NCBI GenBank assembly: GCA_030671915.1 | Contig: DAOVHN010000219.1 | Coordinates: 1 to 5,190, forward strand | Direction of reading: 5' to 3' | Length of the DNA: 5,190 nucleotides | Origin: Pseudomonadota bacterium | Lineage (GTDB): Bacteria > Pseudomonadota > Alphaproteobacteria > UBA8366 > JADFVY01 | Part shown: positions 1-5,190 of the stretch, piece after piece | Position numbering within the stretch: the stretch's first letter is position 1 | Layout: every line of letters begins with the position of its first letter | Position numbers and translations under genes: made by a program | Notes under the pieces: model-generated | Database searches by the model: none | What the model saw: only the letters and a program-made list of their open reading frames with translations | Told to the model about the DNA's origin: nothing

Positions 1-1196
1 GACGCATGCCAATGCATCTGGACGATCTTATAGGGATGCGCGCCGCACATCAGGGCGGCGAACTGGCAGTCGGCCAGGACCGGAAGCTCCACCGCGTCGC
101 CGGTGGCCTTGGCGATCCACTGGTTCTTGTCCAGCGTGGTGATGCAGCCGGTATCGTGGCCGATCATCACGTCGGCCCGGGCTTCCTCCACCGCGACGCG
201 GATCTTGCGGTCGATGGCGAAGGAGCGGGTGAACTCGCGCTCGGAAATGATGTGGCGGAAGCCGAAGCCACAACAATCGTACCAGGTCGAATAATCGATC
301 GCCTGGGCGCCCAGCGCCTCGACGATGCCGGTGGAGACCGCCACGCGGTTACCGTCCAGTACGTCATCGTCATAAATCACGTCTTCCGGCACCATCTTGT
401 AGACATGGCAGGCCGGATGGATGGTGGCGCGCAGGTTGCTGCAGTCGATGACCTGGCGTTCCTTGATCTGCGGGCGCATGGCATGCACCCATTCTGAATA
501 ATGCACCACTTCCTCGGGGATCAGCAGCTTGCCGTCCACAAGACGGCCCAGCTTGGCCAGGATGACCTTGACCCGCTCGCGCAGTTCGGCGGAATGCAGC
601 AGATAGCCGCGCACTTCCTTGTAATTGCCGAACGACGTGCCGCAATGGACCAGCGGATAGTAATAGCCCTCGGGCTTGCCTTCCGCCTTGGCCGCGACAT
701 AGGCCTGGTGGAAGTTGCGCAGGAACACGGCGGCCAGGCTTTCCAGGTTGCCGATGCCCGAGCCGTGATAGTTCCAGGCGGTGCAGGAGGTCTGGTCGGT
801 CTCGTCGAGATATTCCAGCCCAAGCTCGTTCATCAGCCACAACAGCGAGGTCGGATAGCCGGGGATATTGCCGCACTGGCCGCAGGATTTATGGTGCCAC
901 AGGCGGTTGGTCGGGATCTTCTTGTCCCAGCCATAGAGCGTCTTGTGCATGACCGGCTGGTGGTCGTCGGTCACGCGGTGGACGACGATCTCGCCGTCCT
1001 TTTCCAACTGCCACATGATGTCGCGGACATCCTCGACGCGATCCTTGTTGGTCAGCATCGAGCGCTTGTCGATCTTCTGTTCGACCCAGGAAGTCGCGGT
1101 CTGCGCATCCTGGTTGCTCAGGTTGGAATTGTTCCACTCGGATCCGTGGCCGGTGAATCGCTCACCGCCACCGCCGTTGGCGTTGTCTGTCGTCAT
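1..1196 (-). CDS. shdrB1: sHdrB1, heterodisulfide reductase subunit B-like (partial, C-terminus beyond left edge)
   Basis: Iron-sulfur subunit of the cytoplasmic sHdr complex, which oxidizes carrier-bound sulfane sulfur to sulfite; known homologues carry CCG-domain (HdrB-type) cysteine motifs. I translated 398 codons without a stop down to the window edge, so the end is missing. Start: ATG at 1196 with AGGAG nine bases upstream (1206-1210). The first ~100 residues lack Cys and begin with a Gly-rich stretch. Domain 1 has C105-x2-C108, C138 and C185; where HdrB proteins normally have CCG, this one reads C138-T-A. Domain 2 has C263 (HPACH), the intact C308-C309-G310 in YDCCGFGF, C351 (DTGC), C377 and C384. 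It follows hdrC1 after 94 bases, the usual C1-B1 order of sHdr loci. Family very certain; the B1 rather than B2 assignment rests on its position after DsrE-HdrC1 and on general likeness. Confidence 0.92.
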   Translation of the reverse strand, partial: MTTDNANGGGGERFTGHGSEWNNSNLSNQDAQTATSWVEQKIDKRSMLTNKDRVEDVRDIMWQLEKDGEIVVHRVTDDHQPVMHKTLYGWDKKIPTNRLWHHKSCGQCGNIPGYPTSLLWLMNELGLEYLDETDQTSCTAWNYHGSGIGNLESLAAVFLRNFHQAYVAAKAEGKPEGYYYPLVHCGTSFGNYKEVRGYLLHSAELRERVKVILAKLGRLVDGKLLIPEEVVHYSEWVHAMRPQIKERQVIDCSNLRATIHPACHVYKMVPEDVIYDDDVLDGNRVAVSTGIVEALGAQAIDYSTWYDCCGFGFRHIISEREFTRSFAIDRKIRVAVEEARADVMIGHDTGCITTLDKNQWIAKATGDAVELPVLADCQFAALMCGAHPYKIVQMHWHA

Positions 1197-1290
1197 CGTT
1201 CCCTACTCCTCGCTCTGGAGCGAAAGCCGCCTCTGCCGGGCAGTCTTTCCGCTCGTTCCCGTCAACCCTTATTCCCTTGCCGGGAATTGA
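1197..1290 (-). other. hdrC1-hdrB1 intercistronic gap with two small hairpins
   Basis: This 94-base gap is long for consecutive genes of one complex and contains no ORF worth calling. In transcript orientation the first element, just after the hdrC1 stop (1271-1287), is ATTCCC-GGCAA-GGGAAT, a perfect 6-bp stem with a 5-base loop. The second (1210-1223) is the perfect palindrome TCGCTCCAGAGCGA, which overlaps the last base of the hdrB1 Shine-Dalgarno AGGAG (1206-1210). An alternative stem pairs CTCC (1217-1220) with GGAG of that Shine-Dalgarno (1206-1209). Neither hairpin is followed by a T run, so they do not look like terminators. Roles in message processing, stability or translation tuning are inference. 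Confidence 0.4.
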
Positions 1291-2043
1291 TTATTCGTCC
1301 TCGTCTTCCTGCTCGTCCATCCAGTCATCCCAGTCCTCGCGTTTCTCGTCCATGATGTCGCAGATCACGTCGAACAGGTTCTCGTCGATGGTCTCAAGCT
1401 GGTCGAGCACTCCGGTCATTTCCCAGATTGTGTAAAGCTCGACGGAAGTCTTCAGATTCACCTGCCATGCCGTTTCCGTGGTGTGCATGGTCGGCACCGG
1501 GACCGCCTTGCGCAGCAGCTTCAGCGGCGCGTCGATCTTCGAGATATTGGGGCCCCAGTCGGCGAAATGGTCCGGATTGATCATGTCCGGCGCCAACTGG
1601 TTGCCGGTCGAGATCAGCTTCAGCATCACGCGGCTGAAGGGGCGCAGCACGTCCTTGGCCGACTGCATGCCATGCTTGATCGCGGCCTCGCGCATCAGCA
1701 TGATCAGGCCGCCCGGCGAATTGCCGAAGGGGCAGCGCGCGGCGCAGGTATAGCACTGCGCGCAGGCCCAGATCTTTTCCTGCATGGCGTCGTAAATGCC
1801 CTCGAGATTCTCGGTCCAGAGAAGCTGGACGATCTCGCGCGGGCTGAAATCGTAATAATGCGCCGCCGGGCAGGTGGCGGTGCAGATGCCGCAGTTCAGG
1901 CAGCCGTTCAGTTCATGGTCGTAGCGGATGTCGGCCTGGATATCCTGGAAGACCTCTTCCAGCATGTCGCGGTCGACCGCCGGCGCGTCTGAAACCGGGT
2001 CGCCGATATAGCTCTGAACGCGGCTGGTGCTAGTGTGGCCCAT
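1291..2043 (-). CDS. shdrC1: sHdrC1, heterodisulfide reductase subunit C-like iron-sulfur protein
   Basis: Electron-transfer subunit of the sHdr sulfur-oxidation complex in the cytoplasm, expected to pair with sHdrB1. The 250-residue product has two ferredoxin-type [4Fe-4S] motifs: C48-x2-C51-x2-C54-x3-C58-P and C94-x2-C97-x2-C100-x3-C104-P. The region between them (YYDFSPREIVQLL) is typical of the HdrC fold. The rest is mostly helical, without membrane segments. The last ~18 residues are extremely acidic (DDWMDEQEDEDE at the end). Start: ATG at 2043, 16 bases after the dsrE stop, with only a weak G-rich ribosome site (GGGGGC around 2054-2058), so coupling to dsrE translation is plausible. 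It ends with TAA at 1291-1293 and hdrB1 follows. The C1 rather than C2 call comes from the DsrE neighbour upstream and the B1-like gene downstream. Confidence 0.93.
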   Translation of the reverse strand: MGHTSTSRVQSYIGDPVSDAPAVDRDMLEEVFQDIQADIRYDHELNGCLNCGICTATCPAAHYYDFSPREIVQLLWTENLEGIYDAMQEKIWACAQCYTCAARCPFGNSPGGLIMLMREAAIKHGMQSAKDVLRPFSRVMLKLISTGNQLAPDMINPDHFADWGPNISKIDAPLKLLRKAVPVPTMHTTETAWQVNLKTSVELYTIWEMTGVLDQLETIDENLFDVICDIMDEKREDWDDWMDEQEDEDE

Positions 2044-2059
2044 CGCCCCAATGCCCCCG

Positions 2060-2437
2060 TCAGTAGGTGAGAACCTTGGTGTCGTCTTCCATGACCTGTT
2101 CGATCAGGTAGGCGCCGCCCACGATGCCCTCGCATTCGGGGATCAGGTCTTCCTCGGTCATGTCGAACAGGTCCAGGTTCGGCGAGCAGGTGAAAAATTT
2201 TACCCCGGCCTCATGCGCGTCCTTGATGAAATCGTAGACGGTTTTCGGCGAGCCTTCCTTGACGGTCAGCTTATCGGCGACGCCCTTCTTCAGCAGTATG
2301 CCGGCGGTCGCGGTGCAGATCACCTCGACCTCGAATTCCATGGCCGCGGCGACGGACGCCTGGAAGATGGGCGCGCCCAACTCCTCGCCGTTGCGCGGAT
2401 CGCTGTTGGCCATAACGATTATGAGTTTCTCAGCCAT
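2060..2437 (-). CDS. dsrE: DsrE-family sulfur carrier protein (DsrE3-like) of the sHdr cluster
   Basis: Small cytoplasmic protein of the DsrE/DsrF family, 125 residues, full length for the family. In sHdr organisms DsrE3-type proteins bind sulfane sulfur on a conserved Cys and pass it, with TusA, toward the sHdr complex. Visible here: the Rossmann-like first strand (KLIIVMANSDP, residues 4-14), an ICTATAG segment with C41, and the probable sulfur-binding Cys in KFFTCSPN (C84) followed by the DLIPECEGIVGGA helix and strand (C102). The position of C84 and the place directly before hdrC1 suggest the DsrE3C subtype; this is inference from memory of the family. Start: ATG at 2437, GGGAG ten bases upstream. 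It is first in its transcription unit, behind the promoter at 2544-2572, with a predicted leader of about 100 bases. No tusA gene is in the window. Confidence 0.88.
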   Translation of the reverse strand: MAEKLIIVMANSDPRNGEELGAPIFQASVAAAMEFEVEVICTATAGILLKKGVADKLTVKEGSPKTVYDFIKDAHEAGVKFFTCSPNLDLFDMTEEDLIPECEGIVGGAYLIEQVMEDDTKVLTY

Positions 2438-2537
2438 TCGCCCTTATCTCCCGGCAAAAACGTTTCCATACCCCAGCGCCAGCCTATGTTTTCCAGCAGC
2501 GTCTGACGGATTCGATATAGGGCGCTAACCCCACAAG
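2438..2537 (-). promoter_or_regulatory. Predicted 5' leader of the dsrE-hdrC1-hdrB1 transcript
   Basis: If transcription starts about 7 bases after the -10 box, the message has a leader of roughly 100 bases. It contains a long-range inverted repeat AGCGCC (2521-2526) / GGCGCT (2475-2480), extendable by G-U pairs. It also has a 16-codon reading frame starting with ATG at 2469 and ending at 2419, which overlaps the dsrE start in another frame. No known riboswitch class is recognised. Leader limits are inferred from the promoter call. Confidence 0.35.
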
Positions 2538-2543
2538 GCAATA

Positions 2544-2572
2544 ATCATATTAGAATAGTCTAAATAAGACAA
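2544..2572 (-). promoter_or_regulatory. Sigma70-like promoter for the dsrE-hdrC1-hdrB1 unit
   Basis: On the minus strand the sequence reads TTGTCT (2567-2572), a spacer of exactly 17 bases, then TATGAT (2544-2549). That is 4 of 6 and 5 of 6 matches to TTGACA and TATAAT, with optimal spacing. It lies in the only markedly AT-rich stretch of the window and points at dsrE. The start point would be near 2537. The call is by pattern only; there is no transcript evidence. Confidence 0.55.
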
Positions 2573-2577
2573 CTATT
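2550..2577. promoter_or_regulatory. Likely operator: overlapping dyads inside the dsrE/hdr promoter
   Basis: A perfect inverted repeat TTAGA-ATAG-TCTAA (2550-2563) directly abuts the -10 box within the promoter spacer. A second, overlapping dyad, AATAGT-N12-ACTATT (2554-2559 and 2572-2577), crosses the -35 box. AT-rich dyads over promoter elements are the usual target layout of ArsR-type winged-helix repressors. An ArsR-type regulator (sHdrR) is known to repress shdr genes in Hyphomicrobium. The link to such a regulator is inference, as no regulator gene lies in the window. Confidence 0.42.
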
Positions 2578-2579
2578 AT

Positions 2580-2604
2580 ATAACCCGAGCATGAACAGGG
2601 TTAT
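2580..2604. repeat. Inverted repeat ATAACCC / GGGTTAT between the two transcription units
   Basis: A perfect 7-base inverted repeat (2580-2586 and 2598-2604) with an 11-base loop lies just upstream of the -35 box of the dsrE promoter. On the plus strand the right arm runs into TTTT, but no plus-strand gene leads into it. It could be an upstream regulator site or part of the end of the permease transcript; the sequence does not decide. Confidence 0.35.
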
Positions 2605-2631
2605 TTTTAGCCCGAAAGAGCTGAAAAATAA
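2601..2631 (-). terminator. Possible 3' stem-loop after the EamA permease gene
   Basis: In transcript orientation, 20 bases after the permease stop codon: TTATTTTT, one bulged C, AGCTC, loop TTTC, GGGCT (one G-U pair), AAAAATAA. This gives a 13-bp interrupted stem. The T-rich arm is 5' of the stem and A's follow, so it lacks the U tract of a classical intrinsic terminator on this strand. It may still protect the 3' end or mark the operon boundary. Confidence 0.3.
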
Positions 2632-2650
2632 TTACTATCCGGGTCTCGCC

Positions 2651-3637
2651 CTACTGCCCGCTCCGCGCCGCGACGCGTTCTCGCCAGGTTACGAAGGCGC
2701 CGGCGGTGGCGATCATGGCCATGCCAGTCAGGGTCAGCGCGCCGGGCGTGTCGCCCCAGAAGACGAAACCCCAGAACGTCGCGAAAATCATGTAGGAATA
2801 ATCGAAGGGCGCAAGCCAGCTCGCCTCGGCACTCTGGTAGGCCTTGGCCAGGCCGATATTGGCCGTCAGGTTCAACACCGAGCTGACAACGACGATGGCC
2901 AGCACCCACGGCGCCGGCTCATGCCAACCGGTGAACAGATAGGGCCATTCGGCGGCCAGCCCGCCACCGTCCACCAGGGCGAATACGACCAGCCCGCCCG
3001 CGCCGAAGGCCAGGAAGGTGATGGCGACGCCAAGGGCCAGGGTGACCGGCGATTCCTCGCGGCACAGACGGCGCGTCACCAGGATCTGCGCGGCATAGCA
3101 CAGGCCGGCGCCGACCGGCATCAGCCCGACCAGCGCGAAGCTTTCGGTGCCGGGCTTCAGGATAAGCAAGGTGCCGGCGAAACCGGCGGCGATCGCCACG
3201 ATGCGGCGCGGGCCCAGCCGTTCGCGCAGGACCACCGCCGCCAAGATCGATGCGAAGAGCGGAAAAACATAAAGCCCCGCCGCGATCTCAGCCAGGGTCA
3301 GGAAGGGGACGCCGCCAAAGAACAGGATCATGGCGCCAACCAGCAGCATGCTGCGCAGAGCGACCGCCCAAAATCGTTTCGGGCGGGGCGGCGCCGTTCC
3401 CCAGACGACACGGCTGAGCAGAAACAGCAGCGCCAGATTCATCGACGAGCGCAGCACCTGGAACTGCCACAGCGACACCTCCGGATTCACCAGCTTGATC
3501 AGCCCGTCCTGAAGCGCCAGCAGGAACACCGCGCCAAGCACCAGCATCGCGGCCAGCGTCGGCCGATCATCGGTCGCGCCGCCCAGAAAGCCGCGCCGCG
3601 TATCCTGCCCGCTGGTCTGTTCCGGACGATCTACCAT
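2651..3637 (-). CDS. EamA/DMT-superfamily permease, 10 membrane helices
   Basis: Inner-membrane transporter of the drug/metabolite transporter superfamily, 328 residues, slightly longer than usual because of a ~25-residue hydrophilic N-terminus. About ten hydrophobic segments are readable, roughly at residues 27-49, 58-78, 90-110, 113-137, 144-162, 168-188, 198-221, 243-262, 277-296 and 298-316, forming two EamA repeats. Family hallmarks are the LRERLGPRRIVAIAAGFAG stretch (137-155) closing repeat 1 and the matching FWGFVFWGDTPGALTLTG stretch (288-305) in repeat 2. The substrate cannot be told from sequence; the family moves amino acids, nucleobases, cofactors and other small molecules. It starts 30 bases after the amidotransferase-like gene with a G-rich ribosome site, so it is probably cotranscribed with the lipoate-ligase gene. 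Export or import of a sulfur compound or lipoate-related molecule is a guess from context only. Confidence 0.9.
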   Translation of the reverse strand: MVDRPEQTSGQDTRRGFLGGATDDRPTLAAMLVLGAVFLLALQDGLIKLVNPEVSLWQFQVLRSSMNLALLFLLSRVVWGTAPPRPKRFWAVALRSMLLVGAMILFFGGVPFLTLAEIAAGLYVFPLFASILAAVVLRERLGPRRIVAIAAGFAGTLLILKPGTESFALVGLMPVGAGLCYAAQILVTRRLCREESPVTLALGVAITFLAFGAGGLVVFALVDGGGLAAEWPYLFTGWHEPAPWVLAIVVVSSVLNLTANIGLAKAYQSAEASWLAPFDYSYMIFATFWGFVFWGDTPGALTLTGMAMIATAGAFVTWRERVAARSGQ

Positions 3638-3667
3638 GCCCCCCCGCCTGCCGTGGCGACAGGCGAT

Positions 3668-4402
3668 TCAGCCGTCCGCCCGTGCTCCCGTAACCGCCTG
3701 CATCCAGCCGGTCGCTTGTATCAGGCCGGTCATGATGTAGACCAGCGAATCCTCAAGCGGTTTCTGAATGCCACGGAATCGGTCCAGCGTCTCGCCGAAA
3801 CTGTCGGGCAGTTCGTCGAATTCCATGATCAGGTCTTCCGCCATGCCGGCCTTGGCGCCCGGATGCCCGGTGAATCCGAAGCTGTTGCCCCGGGTTCGAA
3901 ACAGGGCGGTGTCGCCACGCATGTCGGTGGCCAAGACTTGCGCATCGGGCGGCAACAGCGGCCGGTCGCGCATGAAGGTCACCAGCGGAAAGCGCTCCGG
4001 CAGGAACCCGCCCAGTGCGTCGTCGCGCGCACGCGTCGCCTCGCCGGCCTCGAAGGTCAGGTCCGACGGCGCCGATCCACCGCCCGCCGCGATGGCCAGG
4101 ATCTGCGCCCCCAGCCCGATGCCCACTACCGGCTTGCCGAGTTCGATGGCTTGGCGGGCAAGGACCAGCTCCTCGGTCAGCGTCGGCACGGCGCGGCCGC
4201 CCGTCGTGCCCCAGGGGCCGCCGCCCAGCAGGATTAGTCCGGCGCTGAATTCCATGGTGGCGGGGATGCCGCCGCCCGCCGTGAAGGGCCGGAAATAGTT
4301 GAAGCGGATGCCCCTTCCCTCGAGGTGATCCTCCATCAGGCCGAGGAACTCGCCCGAGGTATGCTGGATCACGAAGATCGGATATTGCGATATGTTGTTC
4401 AT
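3668..4402 (-). CDS. Class I glutamine-amidotransferase-like protein, catalytic triad degenerate
   Basis: 244-residue cytoplasmic protein with the class I amidotransferase (GMP-synthase GATase-like) fold. An N-terminal strand (PIFVIQHT) is followed by the oxyanion-region turn LILLGGGPWG (57-66), the nucleophile-elbow strand KPVVGIGLGAQILA (90-103) and the FGFTGHPG strand (175-182). In active enzymes the elbow reads G-x-C-x-G-x-Q; here position 96 is Gly (codon at 4115-4117). The usual HPE is HPG, so His180 remains but Glu is Gly182 (3857-3859). Two of three triad residues are therefore missing. The start is ATG at 4402, overlapping the ligase stop by 4 bases (ATGA), which implies translational coupling; an upstream in-frame ATG at 4795 is rejected. 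Amidotransferase-like genes recur near sHdr/lipoate-assembly genes as far as I recall, but their role is unknown to me. Family sure, function open. Confidence 0.87.
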   Translation of the reverse strand: MNNISQYPIFVIQHTSGEFLGLMEDHLEGRGIRFNYFRPFTAGGGIPATMEFSAGLILLGGGPWGTTGGRAVPTLTEELVLARQAIELGKPVVGIGLGAQILAIAAGGGSAPSDLTFEAGEATRARDDALGGFLPERFPLVTFMRDRPLLPPDAQVLATDMRGDTALFRTRGNSFGFTGHPGAKAGMAEDLIMEFDELPDSFGETLDRFRGIQKPLEDSLVYIMTGLIQATGWMQAVTGARADG

Positions 4403-5190
4403 GATCCAGCCGCGATCGCGCTCTCCAGCACGGCGCGGAAATCGGCCGGCATAATCGTCAGCAGATCGACCGTGGCCTCGGCAAAAAACTTCTCCACCGC
4501 ATCGCCGGCCTGGTCCGCCGAGACGCCGCGAAGGCAGGCCTCCAGATCGAAGACCGTGCGTGGCGGGGTCACGAAGAAATCGCCGGTGAACAACACCTCG
4601 CGGATGCGCTGTGCGCCCGGCCCCTCCAGCCGCAGATAACAGGACACCGCGCCACCGGGGCACGCGTGGCTGGCGGTCAGCACATTGTCGCCGGCGCCGG
4701 GGTCGTCGATTTCGTGGACGAATTCGTCGGTGCCGATCTCGTCGTCGAAGGCGGCGCTGGCGCGCTGTTCCTCGCCTGCCGTGATCTGGCCCCATGCCGG
4801 CTCGATTCCAAGGCCCACGGCGAAACCCGCCAGCAGCGAATTCTGGATTACGGGCAGCGAGGGCATATCGTCGCCGAGCAGCGCCTTGAGCGTGGTAACC
4901 CGCTGTTCGGCGGAATCGAGGCTGCGTTTTTTCAGTTTCGCCGCCGGCACCTTGAGGGCCGCGACCATGTGGCTCGGGTCCATGTCGATCAGCAGCGTGC
5001 CCTGGTAGAACAGCGTGTCACCGTCGAAAAAGCCGCCGGTGCCGCATATTTTGCGGCCGTCCACCTCGATATCGTTGCGCGGCCGGTATTGCGCATCGAC
5101 GCCCAGTTGGCCGATCCCCATGGCCGCCGCCTCGCAGATCGTCCGGGTCAGATCCGCCAGGCTGGAAATGCCCAGCGTCTTGCGATTGAA
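4399..5190 (-). CDS. Lipoate-protein ligase, sHdr-associated sLpl type (partial, N-terminus beyond right edge)
   Basis: Adenylating ligase expected to attach lipoate or octanoate to a specific lysine of the lipoate-binding protein LbpA, the cofactor partner of sHdr. The frame is open to the right edge; 263 residues are visible. RPRNDIEVDGRKICGTGG (fragment residues 36-53) matches the lipoate-ligase signature, with Lys47 at the place of the adenylate-binding lysine of E. coli LplA (NDL..-GRKI-G). FYQGTLLIDMD (61-71) is the next conserved strand. The C-terminal part (about 170-263), with GGAVSCYLRLEG and FTGDFFVTPP, resembles the accessory LplB-like domain, so both domains are fused. The N-terminal part of the catalytic domain is missing from the window. 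It ends TGA at 4399-4401, overlapping the next gene. A housekeeping LplA is the alternative; the sHdr context favours the dedicated sLpl(AB) form. Confidence 0.88.
   Translation of the reverse strand, partial: FNRKTLGISSLADLTRTICEAAAMGIGQLGVDAQYRPRNDIEVDGRKICGTGGFFDGDTLFYQGTLLIDMDPSHMVAALKVPAAKLKKRSLDSAEQRVTTLKALLGDDMPSLPVIQNSLLAGFAVGLGIEPAWGQITAGEEQRASAAFDDEIGTDEFVHEIDDPGAGDNVLTASHACPGGAVSCYLRLEGPGAQRIREVLFTGDFFVTPPRTVFDLEACLRGVSADQAGDAVEKFFAEATVDLLTIMPADFRAVLESAIAAGS

Noticed and set aside
1197..1290. Internal promoter for hdrB1 (TTGACG seen in the gap)
   Set aside because: No acceptable -10 box 16-18 bases downstream; the surrounding sequence is GC-rich.
501..1355. Plus-strand open frame of 284 codons
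   Set aside because: Antisense to hdrB1 and the end of hdrC1; no recognisable domain, while the minus strand encodes clear conserved Cys motifs.
3638..3667. Regulatory element between the amidotransferase-like and permease genes
   Set aside because: Only 30 bases with a G-rich ribosome site; no dyad or promoter visible.
2591..4237. Plus-strand open frame of 548 codons
   Set aside because: It lies opposite the permease and amidotransferase-like genes, starts in the AT-rich intergenic DNA, and its product is Arg/Gln/Ala/Gly-rich without domains; long antisense frames are common in GC-rich coding DNA.
4411..4420. 10-base palindrome CGCGATCGCG
   Set aside because: It lies inside the ligase coding sequence and encodes the Ser-Ala-Ile-Ala-Ala stretch near the C-terminus; single copy, expected in GC-rich DNA.
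4403..4795. N-terminal extension of the amidotransferase-like protein from an ATG at 4795
   Set aside because: The extra 131 residues are Arg-rich, out-of-frame translation of the lipoate ligase; the ATGA-overlap start at 4402 begins directly at the conserved fold.
1..5190. tRNA/rRNA genes, CRISPR array, insertion sequence or integration site
   Set aside because: No repeat-spacer pattern, no transposase or integrase coding sequence, no terminal repeats and no tRNA-like cloverleaf were seen on either strand.

Overview
The window carries six protein genes, all on the minus strand, and reads right to left as two adjacent transcription units of a sulfur-oxidation locus. It is GC-rich coding DNA with strong G/C third-position bias. 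Together with an sHdr-type (sulfur-oxidizing heterodisulfide-reductase-like) cluster this suggests a chemolithotrophic or sulfur-oxidizing proteobacterium, most likely an alphaproteobacterium; the taxonomic call is inference.

Right part (5190 to 2651): a lipoate-protein ligase of the sHdr-associated two-domain type (entering from the right edge), a class I glutamine-amidotransferase-like protein, and a 10-helix EamA/DMT-family permease. Ligase and amidotransferase overlap by 4 bases (ATGA) and the permease follows after 30 bases, so they look like one operon. The amidotransferase-like protein has Gly where the catalytic Cys should be and Gly where the Glu of the triad should be, so it is probably not a glutaminase.

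Middle (2650 to 2438): a 213-base intergenic region with a strikingly AT-rich core. It holds two stem-loop-capable inverted repeats just after the permease gene. Next comes a good sigma70-like promoter (TTGTCT, 17 bases, TATGAT) reading into the next unit. A perfect dyad in the spacer of that promoter and a second, overlapping dyad across its -35 box form a likely operator.

Left part (2437 to 1): a DsrE-family sulfur carrier, then sHdrC1 (two [4Fe-4S] ferredoxin-type clusters), then sHdrB1 (CCG-domain protein), which runs off the left edge. This is the start of the known order dsrE-hdrC1-hdrB1-hdrA-hyp-hdrC2-hdrB2. The 94-base gap between hdrC1 and hdrB1 contains small hairpins, one overlapping the hdrB1 ribosome binding site.

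How they fit together: in sHdr organisms sulfane sulfur is relayed by TusA/DsrE-type carriers to the cytoplasmic sHdr complex, which oxidizes it to sulfite with the help of a dedicated lipoate-binding protein, LbpA. The ligase is expected to load LbpA with its lipoyl precursor. The amidotransferase-like protein and the permease are the least understood members and the best candidates for something new here. No RNA genes, mobile elements or CRISPR arrays are visible.
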